From Candidatus Aquiluna sp. UB-MaderosW2red (GTDB taxonomy: Bacteria > Actinomycetota > Actinomycetes > Actinomycetales > Microbacteriaceae): DNA of 64,000 nt. The notes under the pieces were generated by a model. It did not search any database. It worked only from the letters and a program-made list of their open reading frames with translations, and was not told the DNA's origin. Position numbers and translations under genes: made by a program. Where the stretch lies: positions 992,001-1,056,000 of the forward strand of contig NZ_LT627734.1 of the NCBI RefSeq assembly GCF_900100865.1, in the 5' to 3' direction. This document shows positions 8,248 through 17,578 of this stretch, piece after piece (position 1 is the stretch's first letter; each line of letters opens with the position of its first letter).

Positions 8248-8880
8248 CTAAACCTCTTTATGGGCGTAGTTATTGAGTAATTTCTTTCCGATAAAAACCA
8301 AAAGCATAAACAGCAAAATAATGCCGATTCCAACAAAAGACGCAACCCTGAGATTACCTGAAAGTTGATCAAAGCTCGCTCTGGCCAAATAGCCCACACC
8401 GACATACATCGCGGCCCAAATCGTGCAAGCCGCAAAGGTCCAGCTAATAAAGGTTTTATAAGGCATTTTGGTCATGCCGGCCACCGCTGGGACTACGGAG
8501 TGTAAAACCGGCAGAAACCTAGAAATAAAGACTGCAACCCCACCGCGCTTGGCCACCAACTTATCGGCCATAACCCAGTTTTTCTCGCCTATTTTTCGGC
8601 CCAGCTTGCTGTGGCGAAGCTTTGGACCAAAAAATCTTCCAATGAAAAATCCTATGGTTTCACCAATCAAGGATCCGATTAAGACGGCCATCAAAAGGAA
8701 TGCGAAATCCCCCCAATCAAGCACCATCGTGGAGGCGAGGATAACCACGGTGTCTCCGGGCATGACTAAACCAAGAAAAATTGATGTCTCCAGCATGATG
8801 GCAAAACCAGCAATCAAGTTGCGCCAAATCGGTGGTGCCTGGGTGACGGCATCAATAAGAGAACTAAAAAACTCAATCAC
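8248..8880 (-). CDS. DedA family membrane protein
   Basis: A 210-residue DedA/SNARE-associated family protein; members move undecaprenyl phosphate or other lipids across the membrane and affect envelope homeostasis. Signatures are ETSIFLGLVMPGDTVVILAS near residues 31-50, GETIGFFIGRFFG, and RFLPVLHSVVPAVAGMTKMPYKTF with the conserved arginine and glycines. There are about five hydrophobic segments. It is followed after 2 bp by the SRAP gene, probably one transcript. Which lipid it handles cannot be read from the sequence. Confidence 0.9.
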   Translation of the reverse strand: MIEFFSSLIDAVTQAPPIWRNLIAGFAIMLETSIFLGLVMPGDTVVILASTMVLDWGDFAFLLMAVLIGSLIGETIGFFIGRFFGPKLRHSKLGRKIGEKNWVMADKLVAKRGGVAVFISRFLPVLHSVVPAVAGMTKMPYKTFISWTFAACTIWAAMYVGVGYLARASFDQLSGNLRVASFVGIGIILLFMLLVFIGKKLLNNYAHKEV

Positions 8881-8915
8881 CCCGAAATACTCTCACGAGT
8901 AACTGGGAATGATTG

Positions 8916-9017
8916 ATGAAAGCGAAAAGCAAAACTACTCAAAAATCTGCCTGGAGAACAATGGCAGAAGCAGGGCCCAATAAGAAATTGCCTGCAGGTC
9001 GGGAAAAAACGACTTGA
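8916..9017 (+). CDS. Candidate 33-aa basic micropeptide
   Basis: An ATG-initiated frame in the 228 bp gap between dedA and pabC, which are both on the other strand. It encodes a Lys/Arg/Thr-rich peptide starting MKAKSKTTQKSAW and ending with LPAGREKTT. There is no convincing ribosome site, and an out-of-frame ATG lies 6 bp upstream. No family is recognised. It may be chance; it is listed because the gap is otherwise empty. Confidence 0.22.
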   Translation: MKAKSKTTQKSAWRTMAEAGPNKKLPAGREKTT

Positions 9018-9108
9018 TTCGGAAAGTTGAATCCTGCGGCTTTAAAAGCAAAACAGTTTTCAGAAATTCTCCAAATAAGTGGAGCGCCTATTTGGCTGAG
9101 CTGAAAAA

Positions 9109-9891
9109 TCAGTTTTTTATCGAACCCGAAAGTAATTCGAGCCGTTTTCTAAAAGGAGCCAAAAACCGATGCTGGCCAAGATTAATATCGCCCCAGTTTG
9201 TCACCCCTCGAATTCCCTGCAGGGCGCTAAGGCTCCAAACTTCCAAATCTTCAAGTTCATTTGGCTTCGCGGCACGAGTGGCGGTCTGATAACCGCCCTG
9301 GCGAGCGAGTTCGAAGACCAGCTCTCTTGTGATTGATGGAAGCCAATTCGTCGAATCATCAGGACCAACCAGAACATCACCCTCCCACCACAGAATCGCG
9401 CTGAGGGCACCGTCAGCTATGTAACCCTCCTCACTTAAAAGCACCGCCTCATCCGCGCCTCGAAGATTGGCTAGCCTGCGAAACTTTTGACAAAGAGACA
9501 GATCGGGCCCTTTTACAAAGGGTTGCTCTCGAGTGTCTTGGGCTTGGTGGGTATAAAGCGAACAGGTCTTTGTTCGAATAGGCGCCTCTCTCATTCTGAG
9601 AAATAACCTTTGGCCAGGTAGCTGAGCCTCGCGATATTCGATTCTTGGAAACCAGTCCCCACCTAGCGGAGTTAACTCTTTTACTTGGCTAAGGAATTCT
9701 GGCATTTGCTGTTGGCTGATTGGGTCAGAAATTGAGCCACTGAAGCGTTTTGCGTGTCTATCGAAGGCTCGCACCATCCCGTTACTTACCAACCAGCTGT
9801 CCGCCACCGATAATGGGTCACTGAGGGCGTGATTGAACTTCACCAATTCACCATTTAGGTATTGGTAGAACTCACCCGATACGCTCATCAT
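9109..9891 (-). CDS. pabC: Class IV aminotransferase, probable aminodeoxychorismate lyase
   Basis: PLP fold-type IV enzyme of 260 residues. VKGPDLSLCQ carries the likely Schiff-base lysine (K127), followed by GADEAVLLSEEGYIADGALSAILWW and the phosphate-binding VWSLSALQGIRGV. Next to a chorismate-binding PabB, the natural reading is release of pyruvate from 4-amino-4-deoxychorismate to give p-aminobenzoate for folate. It is divergent from pabB with only 30 bp between the coding regions, so the two promoters must overlap. Branched-chain aminotransferase activity is the alternative, but context favours PabC. Confidence 0.82.
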   Translation of the reverse strand: MMSVSGEFYQYLNGELVKFNHALSDPLSVADSWLVSNGMVRAFDRHAKRFSGSISDPISQQQMPEFLSQVKELTPLGGDWFPRIEYREAQLPGQRLFLRMREAPIRTKTCSLYTHQAQDTREQPFVKGPDLSLCQKFRRLANLRGADEAVLLSEEGYIADGALSAILWWEGDVLVGPDDSTNWLPSITRELVFELARQGGYQTATRAAKPNELEDLEVWSLSALQGIRGVTNWGDINLGQHRFLAPFRKRLELLSGSIKN

Positions 9892-9921
9892 CTCAAGGAT
9901 ACGAGGCTAGAAAGGAGTCAA

Positions 9922-11199
9922 ATGCCATTGCACTATCAAAAGCTCAATGGGTTTAGCTCAATTACAGATACCTTTACCTCCTTATTTGGCAACCTGACTA
10001 ACTGTTTTTGGTTGGACCGGGAGACTCATTTGACCAGTCGCTTCAGCGTTATCGGGTCGGGCGTGCCGACGGATTCGGCAAACACGACAGCAATTATTGA
10101 AATCGAACAGGACTTGCCATTCGATTTTCGACCTCACCTATTGGGAGTTCTGCATTATGCCGAGGAGCTAGCTGGCGAACTCAAGGGGGATTTTCTTCAG
10201 GTGGACCGAGCTGTGGTTTTTGATCACGACAACCGGGTGATGTTTTTTCTCGGACGCTTTGATTCCCGAGAGGATTTTGATAATTGGTATCACGCAGCTT
10301 TGTTGCGCATGGCAATCATTGGCGGTGAGGGGCTCAATTATCAATTAGCAAATGACCCAGCAAGCTGTTTTGAGCTCACCGCCAAGACTTCAAAAGACTC
10401 TTATCTTGAAAAAATATCTACAGCTCAGGGTCATATTGCTAGCGGTGAGGTCTATCAGCTTTGCCTCACCACAAGACTCGAGGGAGACTATTCGGGTGAC
10501 CCGCTCTCTTATTTTCTGAGGCTTAGAAAAACTAATCCAGCCCCCTACAGCAGCTTTTTAAGAATCGGCCAGCTCAGCTATGTGAGCATTTCTCCCGAAC
10601 GGTTTTTAGAGGTCTCGGGAAATACCGCCCTCAGTTCGCCCATTAAAGGAACCCGGGCTCGCTCTCTGGATGAGGCCGAGGATGAAGCCCTGAAGCTTGA
10701 GCTTTCGACCAACCCAAAAGAGCGCGCTGAAAACTTGATGATTGTGGATTTGATTAGAAACGATCTTTCTGTCGCATGTGAGCCGGCAAGCATTTGCGTG
10801 AGCGGCCTATTCGAAGTTCAAAGCTATTCGACTGTCCACCAGCTGGTCTCCGATGTTTCTGGAGAGTTACTTTTGGGTTTGAGCGGGTTTGATGTTCTTC
10901 GAGCCCTGTTCCCAGGCGGCTCAATGACCGGCGCCCCAAAATTACGAGCAATTGACCTAATTGGTCAGCTGGAGGACTCGCCAAGGGCTGGATACTCGGG
11001 CGGGATTGGCTGGATTGGGCGGGATGGTGCAATGGACCTGGGCATGGTAATTAGGACGGCCATCTTTAGAGACGGTCGAGTGTCAATCGGGATTGGCGGA
11101 GGCATAACCTCAGATTCGATACCAGAATTGGAGCATCAAGAGATTCAATTGAAGGCCCAAGCGCTCTCAAGAGCGCTTGGAGCAAGATTGCATTGGTAA
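9922..11199 (+). CDS. pabB: Aminodeoxychorismate synthase component I
   Basis: Chorismate-utilising enzyme making 4-amino-4-deoxychorismate for folate. ATG 9922 has AAAGGAG just upstream and avoids the overlap with pabC that the longer frame would create, giving 425 residues. Signatures are SPERFLEVSG, PIKGTRAR (240-247), NPKERAENLMIVDLIRNDL, FPGGSMTGAPKLRA and a glycine-rich C-terminus. PIKGT contains the lysine (K242) typical of PabB; TrpE has PxAGT. There is no fused glutamine amidotransferase domain, so PabA must be supplied from elsewhere. Confidence 0.9.
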   Translation: MPLHYQKLNGFSSITDTFTSLFGNLTNCFWLDRETHLTSRFSVIGSGVPTDSANTTAIIEIEQDLPFDFRPHLLGVLHYAEELAGELKGDFLQVDRAVVFDHDNRVMFFLGRFDSREDFDNWYHAALLRMAIIGGEGLNYQLANDPASCFELTAKTSKDSYLEKISTAQGHIASGEVYQLCLTTRLEGDYSGDPLSYFLRLRKTNPAPYSSFLRIGQLSYVSISPERFLEVSGNTALSSPIKGTRARSLDEAEDEALKLELSTNPKERAENLMIVDLIRNDLSVACEPASICVSGLFEVQSYSTVHQLVSDVSGELLLGLSGFDVLRALFPGGSMTGAPKLRAIDLIGQLEDSPRAGYSGGIGWIGRDGAMDLGMVIRTAIFRDGRVSIGIGGGITSDSIPELEHQEIQLKAQALSRALGARLHW

Positions 11200-11229
11200 T
11201 CTAGGGGCTTCAGGAACTAAAGGTATGAC

Positions 11230-13692
11230 TTGCGCGCAGAATATAACTTTGAAGACATCCAGAATCAGTGGCTTCCCATTTGGGATGAGCAGAAGCCATT
11301 TGATTCATCAAAGCCCGGGGATCAAAGACCACGCAAGTATGTTTTGGACATGTTCCCATACCCCTCGGGCGACCTACACATGGGTCACGCTGAGGCTTAC
11401 GCACTGGGAGATGTAATTTCGCGGTACTGGGTTCAGCGCGGCTATAACGTCATGCATCCGATTGGCTGGGACGCCTTTGGTTTGCCGGCCGAAAATGCCG
11501 CAATCAAACGCGGCTTGGATCCAAGGGATTGGACCTACGAGAACATCGCGCAGCAAAAAGCTTCAATGCGCCGTTACGCGTGCAGCTTCGATTGGGATCG
11601 AGTACTAGAGACCTGCGACCCGCTTTATTACCGTTGGAACCAGTGGTTGTTTTTGGAGTTTTATAAGCGCGGTCTTGCCTACCGCAAAAACTCAAACGTG
11701 AACTGGTGCCCGAGCTGTCAGACGGTTTTGGCAAACGAGCAGGTGGTGCAGGGGCTTTGCGAGCGTTGTGATTCGCAGGTCACCAAGAAGGCTTTGACCC
11801 AGTGGTACTTCAAAGTTACCGATTACGCCGACCGGCTATTGGATGATTTGGATGGCCTTGAGGGTAATTGGCCCTCCAAGGTTTTGAGCATGCAGCGAAA
11901 TTGGATAGGCAGATCCCACGGAGCCAATGTTGATTTTGAGATAGAAGGTAGAGCCGAAAAGGTTAGCGTGTTCACCACTCGCCCGGACACTTTATATGGA
12001 GCAACCTTTATGGTTGCGGCGGTCGATAGCGCTCTGGCTCAAGAGCTGGTGTCTGAAACTTCCGAAGAAACCCAAGCACAATTCAATACCTACCTCGACT
12101 CAGTGAAAAAAGTGAATGACATAGACCGGTTAGCAACCGATCGACCCAAATCCGGCATGGATATCGGCCGGTTCGCCGTGAACCCACTCAATGGGGAAAG
12201 AATCCCGATTTGGGTTTCAGATTACGTGCTGGCCGACTATGGGACCGGATCGATAATGGCGGTTCCCGCTCACGATCAGCGTGACCTTGACTTTGCTAGA
12301 GCAATGAACCTGCCGGTTCGAACCGTCATCGCTACCGGTGAAGCTGATCCAGTGGACAGCGGCATAGCCACCACCGGTGATGGCACTCTAGTTAATTCTG
12401 GTGAGCTCAACGGGCTCGATAAAGCAGACGCAATCGCGCGGGCAATTGAAATTATCACCGAGAAGAACTTGGGCCAAAAGGCTAAGAATTTTAGACTTCG
12501 TGACTGGTTAATTTCCCGGCAGAGATACTGGGGAACTCCGATTCCGATTATCCACTGCGAAGCTTGCGGGGAAGTTCCGGTTCCTCAGGATCAATTACCG
12601 GTGGAATTGCCGTCAACCAAAGGTCTGGATTTGGCCCCGAAGGGCAGTTCCCCGCTCGGTGCGGCAAGCGATTGGGTTAATGTTCCTTGCCCAAAGTGTC
12701 AAGGTCCCGCCCGTCGTGACTCTGACACGATGGACACTTTTGTGGATAGCTCATGGTATTTTTTGAGGTTTTTAAATCCGAAGAGCACGACCGAAGCCTT
12801 CAGTTCTGAAGAGGCAAAAAAGTGGGCGCCAGTTGATCAATATGTCGGTGGTGTGACTCACGCCATCTTGCACCTGCTTTATTCAAGATTCTTCACAAAG
12901 GTTTTGAAGGACATGGGGCTAATTGAGTTTGACGAGCCATTTACCAAGCTTTTGAATCAGGGCATGGTCTTAATGAACGGTTCGGCAATGTCAAAAAGCC
13001 GCGGCAACATAGTTCGCTTGAGCGAGCAGTTGGACATTCACGGCGTGGACGCCGTTCGATTGACCATGGCCTTCGCGGGCCCGCCGGAAGATGATATCGA
13101 CTGGGCAGATGTTTCCCCAGCGGCCTCCTCTAAGTTCCTGGCCAGGGCTTGGCGAATCGCCAAGGATGTTAGCTCTGAAGTGGGGGTCGAAGCATCCACT
13201 GGAGACGCGGAGTTGCGAAGGGTAACCCACAGCTTCCTGGTTGGTTTTGGCGAGGCCATTGAGGGCTTCAAGTTCAATGTAGGTGTCGCAAGAGCCATGG
13301 AATTGACCAATGCTCTTCGCAAGGCTATCGACTCGGGTGTTGGGCCTAGCGACCCTGCGGTTCGCGAAGGTGCCGAGGAGCTCGCTAAGGCATTGAGCCT
13401 TTTTGCTCCCTACGCGGCTGAGGATATGTGGGCGATTCTGGGTCACAGCCAAGTGGCCCTTGCCGAGTTCAAGACGGCAGATGAGTCTTTATTGGTGCAA
13501 GAAACCATCACGGCCATAGCCCAGGTAGATGGCAAGTTGCGAGATAAGTTCGAGGTCTCGGTAAACATCACCGAAACCGAGCTCAAGGATCTTGCAATGA
13601 GTTCTGAACTAGTGCGGCGAGCTATTGGGGATAGGGAGCTTGCGAATGTCATTATTCGAGCTCCGAAACTTGTCAACATCGCCACCAAATAG
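11230..13692 (+). CDS. leuS: Leucyl-tRNA synthetase
   Basis: Class I synthetase charging tRNA-Leu, 820 residues. The HIGH motif is HMGH (50-53, in [11 protein letters not shown]). The editing domain carries [16 protein letters not shown], zinc-type cysteine pairs occur in NWCPSCQ...CERCD, and the catalytic loop is AMSKS (586-590), where the first lysine of KMSKS is replaced by alanine. A C-terminal anticodon-binding domain completes the chain. The start is TTG with AAAGG upstream. The ATG six bases earlier is in a different frame. Confidence 0.97.
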   Translation: MRAEYNFEDIQNQWLPIWDEQKPFDSSKPGDQRPRKYVLDMFPYPSGDLHMGHAEAYALGDVISRYWVQRGYNVMHPIGWDAFGLPAENAAIKRGLDPRDWTYENIAQQKASMRRYACSFDWDRVLETCDPLYYRWNQWLFLEFYKRGLAYRKNSNVNWCPSCQTVLANEQVVQGLCERCDSQVTKKALTQWYFKVTDYADRLLDDLDGLEGNWPSKVLSMQRNWIGRSHGANVDFEIEGRAEKVSVFTTRPDTLYGATFMVAAVDSALAQELVSETSEETQAQFNTYLDSVKKVNDIDRLATDRPKSGMDIGRFAVNPLNGERIPIWVSDYVLADYGTGSIMAVPAHDQRDLDFARAMNLPVRTVIATGEADPVDSGIATTGDGTLVNSGELNGLDKADAIARAIEIITEKNLGQKAKNFRLRDWLISRQRYWGTPIPIIHCEACGEVPVPQDQLPVELPSTKGLDLAPKGSSPLGAASDWVNVPCPKCQGPARRDSDTMDTFVDSSWYFLRFLNPKSTTEAFSSEEAKKWAPVDQYVGGVTHAILHLLYSRFFTKVLKDMGLIEFDEPFTKLLNQGMVLMNGSAMSKSRGNIVRLSEQLDIHGVDAVRLTMAFAGPPEDDIDWADVSPAASSKFLARAWRIAKDVSSEVGVEASTGDAELRRVTHSFLVGFGEAIEGFKFNVGVARAMELTNALRKAIDSGVGPSDPAVREGAEELAKALSLFAPYAAEDMWAILGHSQVALAEFKTADESLLVQETITAIAQVDGKLRDKFEVSVNITETELKDLAMSSELVRRAIGDRELANVIIRAPKLVNIATK

Positions 13693-13755
13693 TTAGTTTT
13701 CAACCAATCCAGTTTTTGGGCATTTCCAAGACTTTGTATTTAGTCAACTTGTGCC

Positions 13756-14325
13756 ATGGCTCAGATTATTCAGTGGTTTCAAGCTCTGTCGCAACTATCA
13801 CGTAAAAAGTTCATCGCTGCCACCGTAGCAATCGGCTTAGTGGCCGGGTTCTTTTTTTCGCAAGGTCAAATGCAAGATTCTGCGAGCGTGTTGGCACCGG
13901 ATGCCCTGGAGATTTCGAGCGGCTCGCTTTTTATTCACGTTGTTGGCGAGGTTGCCAAACCCGGGCTGTACGAACTTAAATTTGGTGCCAGAGTGGAAGA
14001 GGCGATTGAGCTTGCCGGTGGCTTTAGTGCAGACGCGGTCGCATCGAGTGTCAATCTGGCAAGAATGCTTTCGGATGGGGAGCAAGTTGTTGTGCTCTCC
14101 CAATCACAGTTGAGCGCTGCACCCGGAGAAGGTGGCTTTATTTCATTAAACACCGCGTCTCAGTTGCAGCTCGAGGAACTGCCGGGAGTCGGTCCCGCAC
14201 TTGCTGGTCGAATCATTGCCTATCGAGATGAAATCGGGTCGTTCTCCGAAGTCTCACAACTGCGAGAGGTGAGTGGAATTGGTTCCAAGGTTTTTGCGGC
14301 AATAAGCGAGAAGCTCACGTTGTGA
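13756..14325 (+). CDS. comEA: ComEA-type DNA-binding competence protein
   Basis: A 189-residue protein with an N-terminal transmembrane helix (FIAATVAIGLVAGFFFSQG). An extracytoplasmic SLBB domain follows (IHVVGEVAKPGLYELKFGARVEEAIELAGGF), then a helix-hairpin-helix pair (LNTASQLQLEELPGVGPALAGRIIAYR...LREVSGIG). ComEA binds incoming double-stranded DNA at the cell surface. Its stop overlaps the comEC start (GTGA), so the two are translationally coupled. Together with comEC it indicates a DNA uptake apparatus; pilus genes are not in this window. Confidence 0.92.
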   Translation: MAQIIQWFQALSQLSRKKFIAATVAIGLVAGFFFSQGQMQDSASVLAPDALEISSGSLFIHVVGEVAKPGLYELKFGARVEEAIELAGGFSADAVASSVNLARMLSDGEQVVVLSQSQLSAAPGEGGFISLNTASQLQLEELPGVGPALAGRIIAYRDEIGSFSEVSQLREVSGIGSKVFAAISEKLTL

Positions 14326-16166
14326 TTATTGCTTTTGCTGCAGCTTTATGGCTTGGGTTGTGGGCCTTTGCACCACCCGGTGAGCGCTCAATGATCAAGG
14401 AAAGTTATCCCGATATTCAAATTGTTGAAAGCCTTCGAGCCGCGTTTTTGAATTTTTCCCAAGGGGTCACACCAGACTCCAAGGCCCTGGTTGCAGGATT
14501 AGCAATCGGCGAGCGTGACCTGCTTTCGGATGAAATGACTCAGCAAATGAAGACGCTTTCGCTGACTCACCTGGTTGCTGTTTCGGGGGCGAATTTAGCG
14601 ATAGTTATGGGGGCAGTCTTTTTATTGGCTGGGCTTTTCGGGGTCAGGCGCAACCTGAGGTTTCTGATCGCTATTGCGGCCATGGTTGGCTATGTATTGA
14701 TTGTGGGCCCAGAGTCCAGTGTGCTGCGGGCGGCGACGATGGCAATGTTTGTCATGACTGGAATTTGGATTGGGAGAGGCACGAACCCAATGGTTTCGCT
14801 CTCCTGGGCGATTATCTTTTTGTTGACCATAGATCCCGGCTTGGCGGTGGACTACGGGTTTGGTCTGTCTGCTTTAGCGACCGCGGGTCTGGTCTGGTTG
14901 GCGGTTCCCATCTATAAGTATCTTTCGAAACATGTTCCAAAGTGGCTCGCACTGGGCATCGCGGCCTCGTTTTCGGCACAGCTTTTCACGATGCCGATTC
15001 TGATCATGTTGCAGCCGTCCATTCCTATTTACTCGGTTTTGGCAAATCTTTTAGTCGAACCGGTAGTTGCGCCGGTCACTATTTTGGGCATCATTGCGGT
15101 GGTCTCTGCGATGTCATTCCCGCCTCTTACCTGGGGGCTTTCTCTTTTGGCGTCCATCGGCACCTGGTGGATTACTTTGGTGGCGGATACCGTTTCGGGT
15201 TTTCCTTTGGCGCGGATGCACTTTGTCTCTGGTCCCATTGCGGTCGTGCTATTGACTCTTATCGCTTTGCTCACCGGCCTTGTCATTACTCGGTCGGATT
15301 CTAGGAAGCTCTTCGGTTCGTTGCTGAGCGTAGTTTTGGCGGTTAGCGCCGGGTGGTCGCTAACCGATCTTGCCAGGGCCAATACCTTCGCTGGAAATTG
15401 GAGTGTTCTGCAGTGTGATGTGGGTCAGGGTGACGCGCTGCTAATTAAGTCAAAAGGCGCAGTTGCTCTAATTGACGTCGGAAAGGATCCGAGTTTGATT
15501 GCCAAATGTCTAAATACTCAGAGAGTCACTCGGATTGATTTGCTGGTGCTGACTCACTATGACGCGGACCACGTGGCCGGGATCACGGGACTCCGTGGAA
15601 TTCAAATCGGTCAGGCGCTACTGTCTGGCTTTAGAGACGATAGACCCCTGGTGGCAACAGTGGCTAAGGTACTGGAATCGGCCGAAAATGTCTCGATTGG
15701 CCACCGTGGCCTTACGGGAGTGCTCGGTGATTTTAACTTCACTATTTTGGCCCCGTCTTTTGATGCATCAGAGGCCTCGGACAGCAATGATGCTTCCGTG
15801 GTGATCAGTTTTAGATCCGAGACTCTGGGTGTTTTAGCCCTGGGGGACTTGGGGGAGGCGGGTCAGTCAAGACTTATGAGGCAAATGGCTGGCGAGTTGG
15901 CGCTTCTTAGAGACCAGTCGCTTATCGTGAAGGTTGCTCACCACGGTTCCTCAGATCAGTCTCGTGAGCTCTATGAATTTTTAGAGCCCGAAGTCATGTT
16001 GTATTCGGTTGGTAAAAATGATTATGGCCATCCAACCGATCGCGCATTGCGAATAGCAAGCTCAATTGGGGCTCTGATACTCCGAACTGACAAGCAAGGT
16101 TCAATTGCACTTCGTAATCAAGACTCAGAACTCAGTTATCACCAAAGCGGTAAACTCACGACGTGA
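14322..16166 (+). CDS. comEC: ComEC/Rec2 DNA internalisation protein, short N-terminus
   Basis: Polytopic competence channel of 614 residues. The Competence domain (GLAIGERDLLS...LTHLVAVSGANLAIV, many transmembrane helices) is followed by a metallo-beta-lactamase-like domain with DVGQGDALLI and HYDADH at 412-417. VAHHGSSDQS and NDYGHP lie further on. It is shorter than typical ComEC (about 700-800 aa): the N-terminal DUF4131/OB region is nearly absent, leaving one helix before the Competence domain. The start is fixed by comEA and no upstream remnant exists, so this is an architecture choice rather than a frameshift. Its stop overlaps the holA GTG. Confidence 0.93.
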   Translation: MIIAFAAALWLGLWAFAPPGERSMIKESYPDIQIVESLRAAFLNFSQGVTPDSKALVAGLAIGERDLLSDEMTQQMKTLSLTHLVAVSGANLAIVMGAVFLLAGLFGVRRNLRFLIAIAAMVGYVLIVGPESSVLRAATMAMFVMTGIWIGRGTNPMVSLSWAIIFLLTIDPGLAVDYGFGLSALATAGLVWLAVPIYKYLSKHVPKWLALGIAASFSAQLFTMPILIMLQPSIPIYSVLANLLVEPVVAPVTILGIIAVVSAMSFPPLTWGLSLLASIGTWWITLVADTVSGFPLARMHFVSGPIAVVLLTLIALLTGLVITRSDSRKLFGSLLSVVLAVSAGWSLTDLARANTFAGNWSVLQCDVGQGDALLIKSKGAVALIDVGKDPSLIAKCLNTQRVTRIDLLVLTHYDADHVAGITGLRGIQIGQALLSGFRDDRPLVATVAKVLESAENVSIGHRGLTGVLGDFNFTILAPSFDASEASDSNDASVVISFRSETLGVLALGDLGEAGQSRLMRQMAGELALLRDQSLIVKVAHHGSSDQSRELYEFLEPEVMLYSVGKNDYGHPTDRALRIASSIGALILRTDKQGSIALRNQDSELSYHQSGKLTT

Positions 16167-17122
16167 TTGTTGCGAAAACCGTTTACTGGAATCAGGTGAA
16201 ACCTGCACCACTTACTCTTATCACCGGCACTGAGTCATATTTAGCTTCGAGGGCGCAGCGCAGTATCAAGCAGCAACTCTTAGCTGAATACCCAAACCTC
16301 GAGGTTGCAGAAATACAGGAGGGTGAATATTCTCCCGGACTTCTTTTTACAATTGCAGCCCCTTCGCTATTTGCCGAGCCAAGACTTGTCCTGATTCACG
16401 GGGCAGCGGACGGGTTGCTTGCGGAACTTGAGGCCGTTGTGAAAGAGCCAATTCAGGATTGCTATGTTGTCGTTAGACTACCGAACGCAATCGGCCATAA
16501 CGGGAAGATAAAAACCGCTTTAGCCAAAAGCTGCTTGGTTGTGGCCTGCGATGAAATCAAAAGGGATGCTGAGCGTCAAGAATTTGTGCTTGGAGAGTTT
16601 GCAGGCTCGGGGGTAAAAATCGAGCCCGCCGCAGTCAAGGCTTTGCTGGGGGCATTCGCATCAGATCTTGGCGAACTCGGTGCGGCTTGCAATCAGCTCG
16701 CCTTTATGGGTAAGCCAGTTATAACGGTATTAGATGTGGAAAACACTTTTGAGGGACGTCTAGAGACCAACGCGTTCAAGATCGCAGACGCGGCTCTTGC
16801 CGGAAACGCGGCGGAGGCAATTCGACTTTTTCGCCACGGCTCTGCCACTGGCATCGATTCTGTAGCCTTGACCGCCGCTCTTGCAATGCGCATAAGGCAG
16901 CTAGCGAGACTCTTCAATGATCGAAACGCGTCTCCAGCAGCTCTTGGCATGCAGCCATGGCAACTCGATAAGGCTCGTCGCGAGCTTTCAAGCTTCCGAG
17001 AGCCGGAACTTATTGATTTGGTTTTATTGGTTGCCCAGACTGATGCCGACGTCAAGGGCGCAGCCAGAGACCCCGAGTACTCGATAGAGAAGCTTTTATT
17101 GGCGATGGCAAGAAGAGTCTGA
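16163..17122 (+). CDS. holA: DNA polymerase III delta subunit
   Basis: Clamp-loader delta subunit that opens the beta sliding clamp. The 319-residue protein shows the HolA pattern: PLTLITGTESYLASRAQRSIKQQL at the N-terminus, APSLFAEPRLVLI (clamp-contact region), then DLGELGAACNQLAFM and ENTFEGRLETNAFKIADAALAGN. The helical C-terminus is QPWQLDKARRELSSF...DADVKGAARDPEYSIEKLLLAMA. The GTG start overlaps the comEC stop by four bases. The comEA-comEC-holA-rpsT order is widespread in Gram-positive bacteria. Confidence 0.93.
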   Translation: MIVAKTVYWNQVKPAPLTLITGTESYLASRAQRSIKQQLLAEYPNLEVAEIQEGEYSPGLLFTIAAPSLFAEPRLVLIHGAADGLLAELEAVVKEPIQDCYVVVRLPNAIGHNGKIKTALAKSCLVVACDEIKRDAERQEFVLGEFAGSGVKIEPAAVKALLGAFASDLGELGAACNQLAFMGKPVITVLDVENTFEGRLETNAFKIADAALAGNAAEAIRLFRHGSATGIDSVALTAALAMRIRQLARLFNDRNASPAALGMQPWQLDKARRELSSFREPELIDLVLLVAQTDADVKGAARDPEYSIEKLLLAMARRV

Positions 17123-17146
17123 GTTTAGAGTCAAAGTTTTCGGCAT

Positions 17147-17177
17147 AAAAAAACCGGGCCGAAGCCCGGATTTTTTT
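17147..17177. terminator. Bidirectional terminator between holA and rpsT
   Basis: CCGGGC-CGAA-GCCCGG is a perfect six-pair stem with a stable tetraloop, flanked by seven A on the left and seven T on the right. It can therefore stop both holA (plus strand) and rpsT (minus strand) transcripts, which converge here. Confidence 0.92.
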
Positions 17178-17185
17178 GAACTTTC

Positions 17186-17446
17186 TTAGAGAGCAGCTGC
17201 TTTTTTCGCGATAGCACTCTTACGGTTAGCAGCCTGGTTTTTGTGGATAATCCCCTTGGCAACTGCCTTGTCAATCTTCCGGCTTGCTAAAGCAAGCGCC
17301 GCCTTCGCTGCTACGGCGTCTCCAGAAGCGGTAGCTTCTTTGGTGGCGCGGATTGCAGTTTTCACTTCGGAACGAACTGCTTTGTTGCGCTCCTCGGCTT
17401 TTAGGTTAGTTCCGATGCGCTTGATGTTGGACTTGATGTTTGCCAT
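17186..17446 (-). CDS. rpsT: 30S ribosomal protein S20
   Basis: An 86-residue highly basic protein, [26 protein letters not shown], with the S20 core [16 protein letters not shown] and the tail [20 protein letters not shown]. It binds 16S rRNA early in small-subunit assembly. It converges with holA across a shared terminator and is divergent from lepA. Confidence 0.97.
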   Translation of the reverse strand: MANIKSNIKRIGTNLKAEERNKAVRSEVKTAIRATKEATASGDAVAAKAALALASRKIDKAVAKGIIHKNQAANRKSAIAKKAAAL

Positions 17447-17578
17447 GGTTCACTTTCTTTGGCGAAAAATTTTCAGGGCTAATTACCCCTATAACAAAGC
17501 CAAACTCTAGCAGTTTCGAGCGGGAGGAGCAAGCACCGTGAGAGAATAAAGAAGTCCAAATCAATTACAGAGGTCCTA

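Noticed and set aside
13038-13322. Minus-strand frame inside leuS
   Set aside because: It is a shadow of the leuS anticodon-binding region with no promoter or ribosome site.
14322-14500. comEC as a frameshifted or truncated gene
   Set aside because: The start overlaps the comEA stop in the usual coupled way and no in-frame or out-of-frame remnant of the missing domain lies upstream.
17147-17177. Palindromic GC stem as a transposon end
   Set aside because: It is a standard bidirectional terminator between converging genes, with A and T tails and no transposase nearby.
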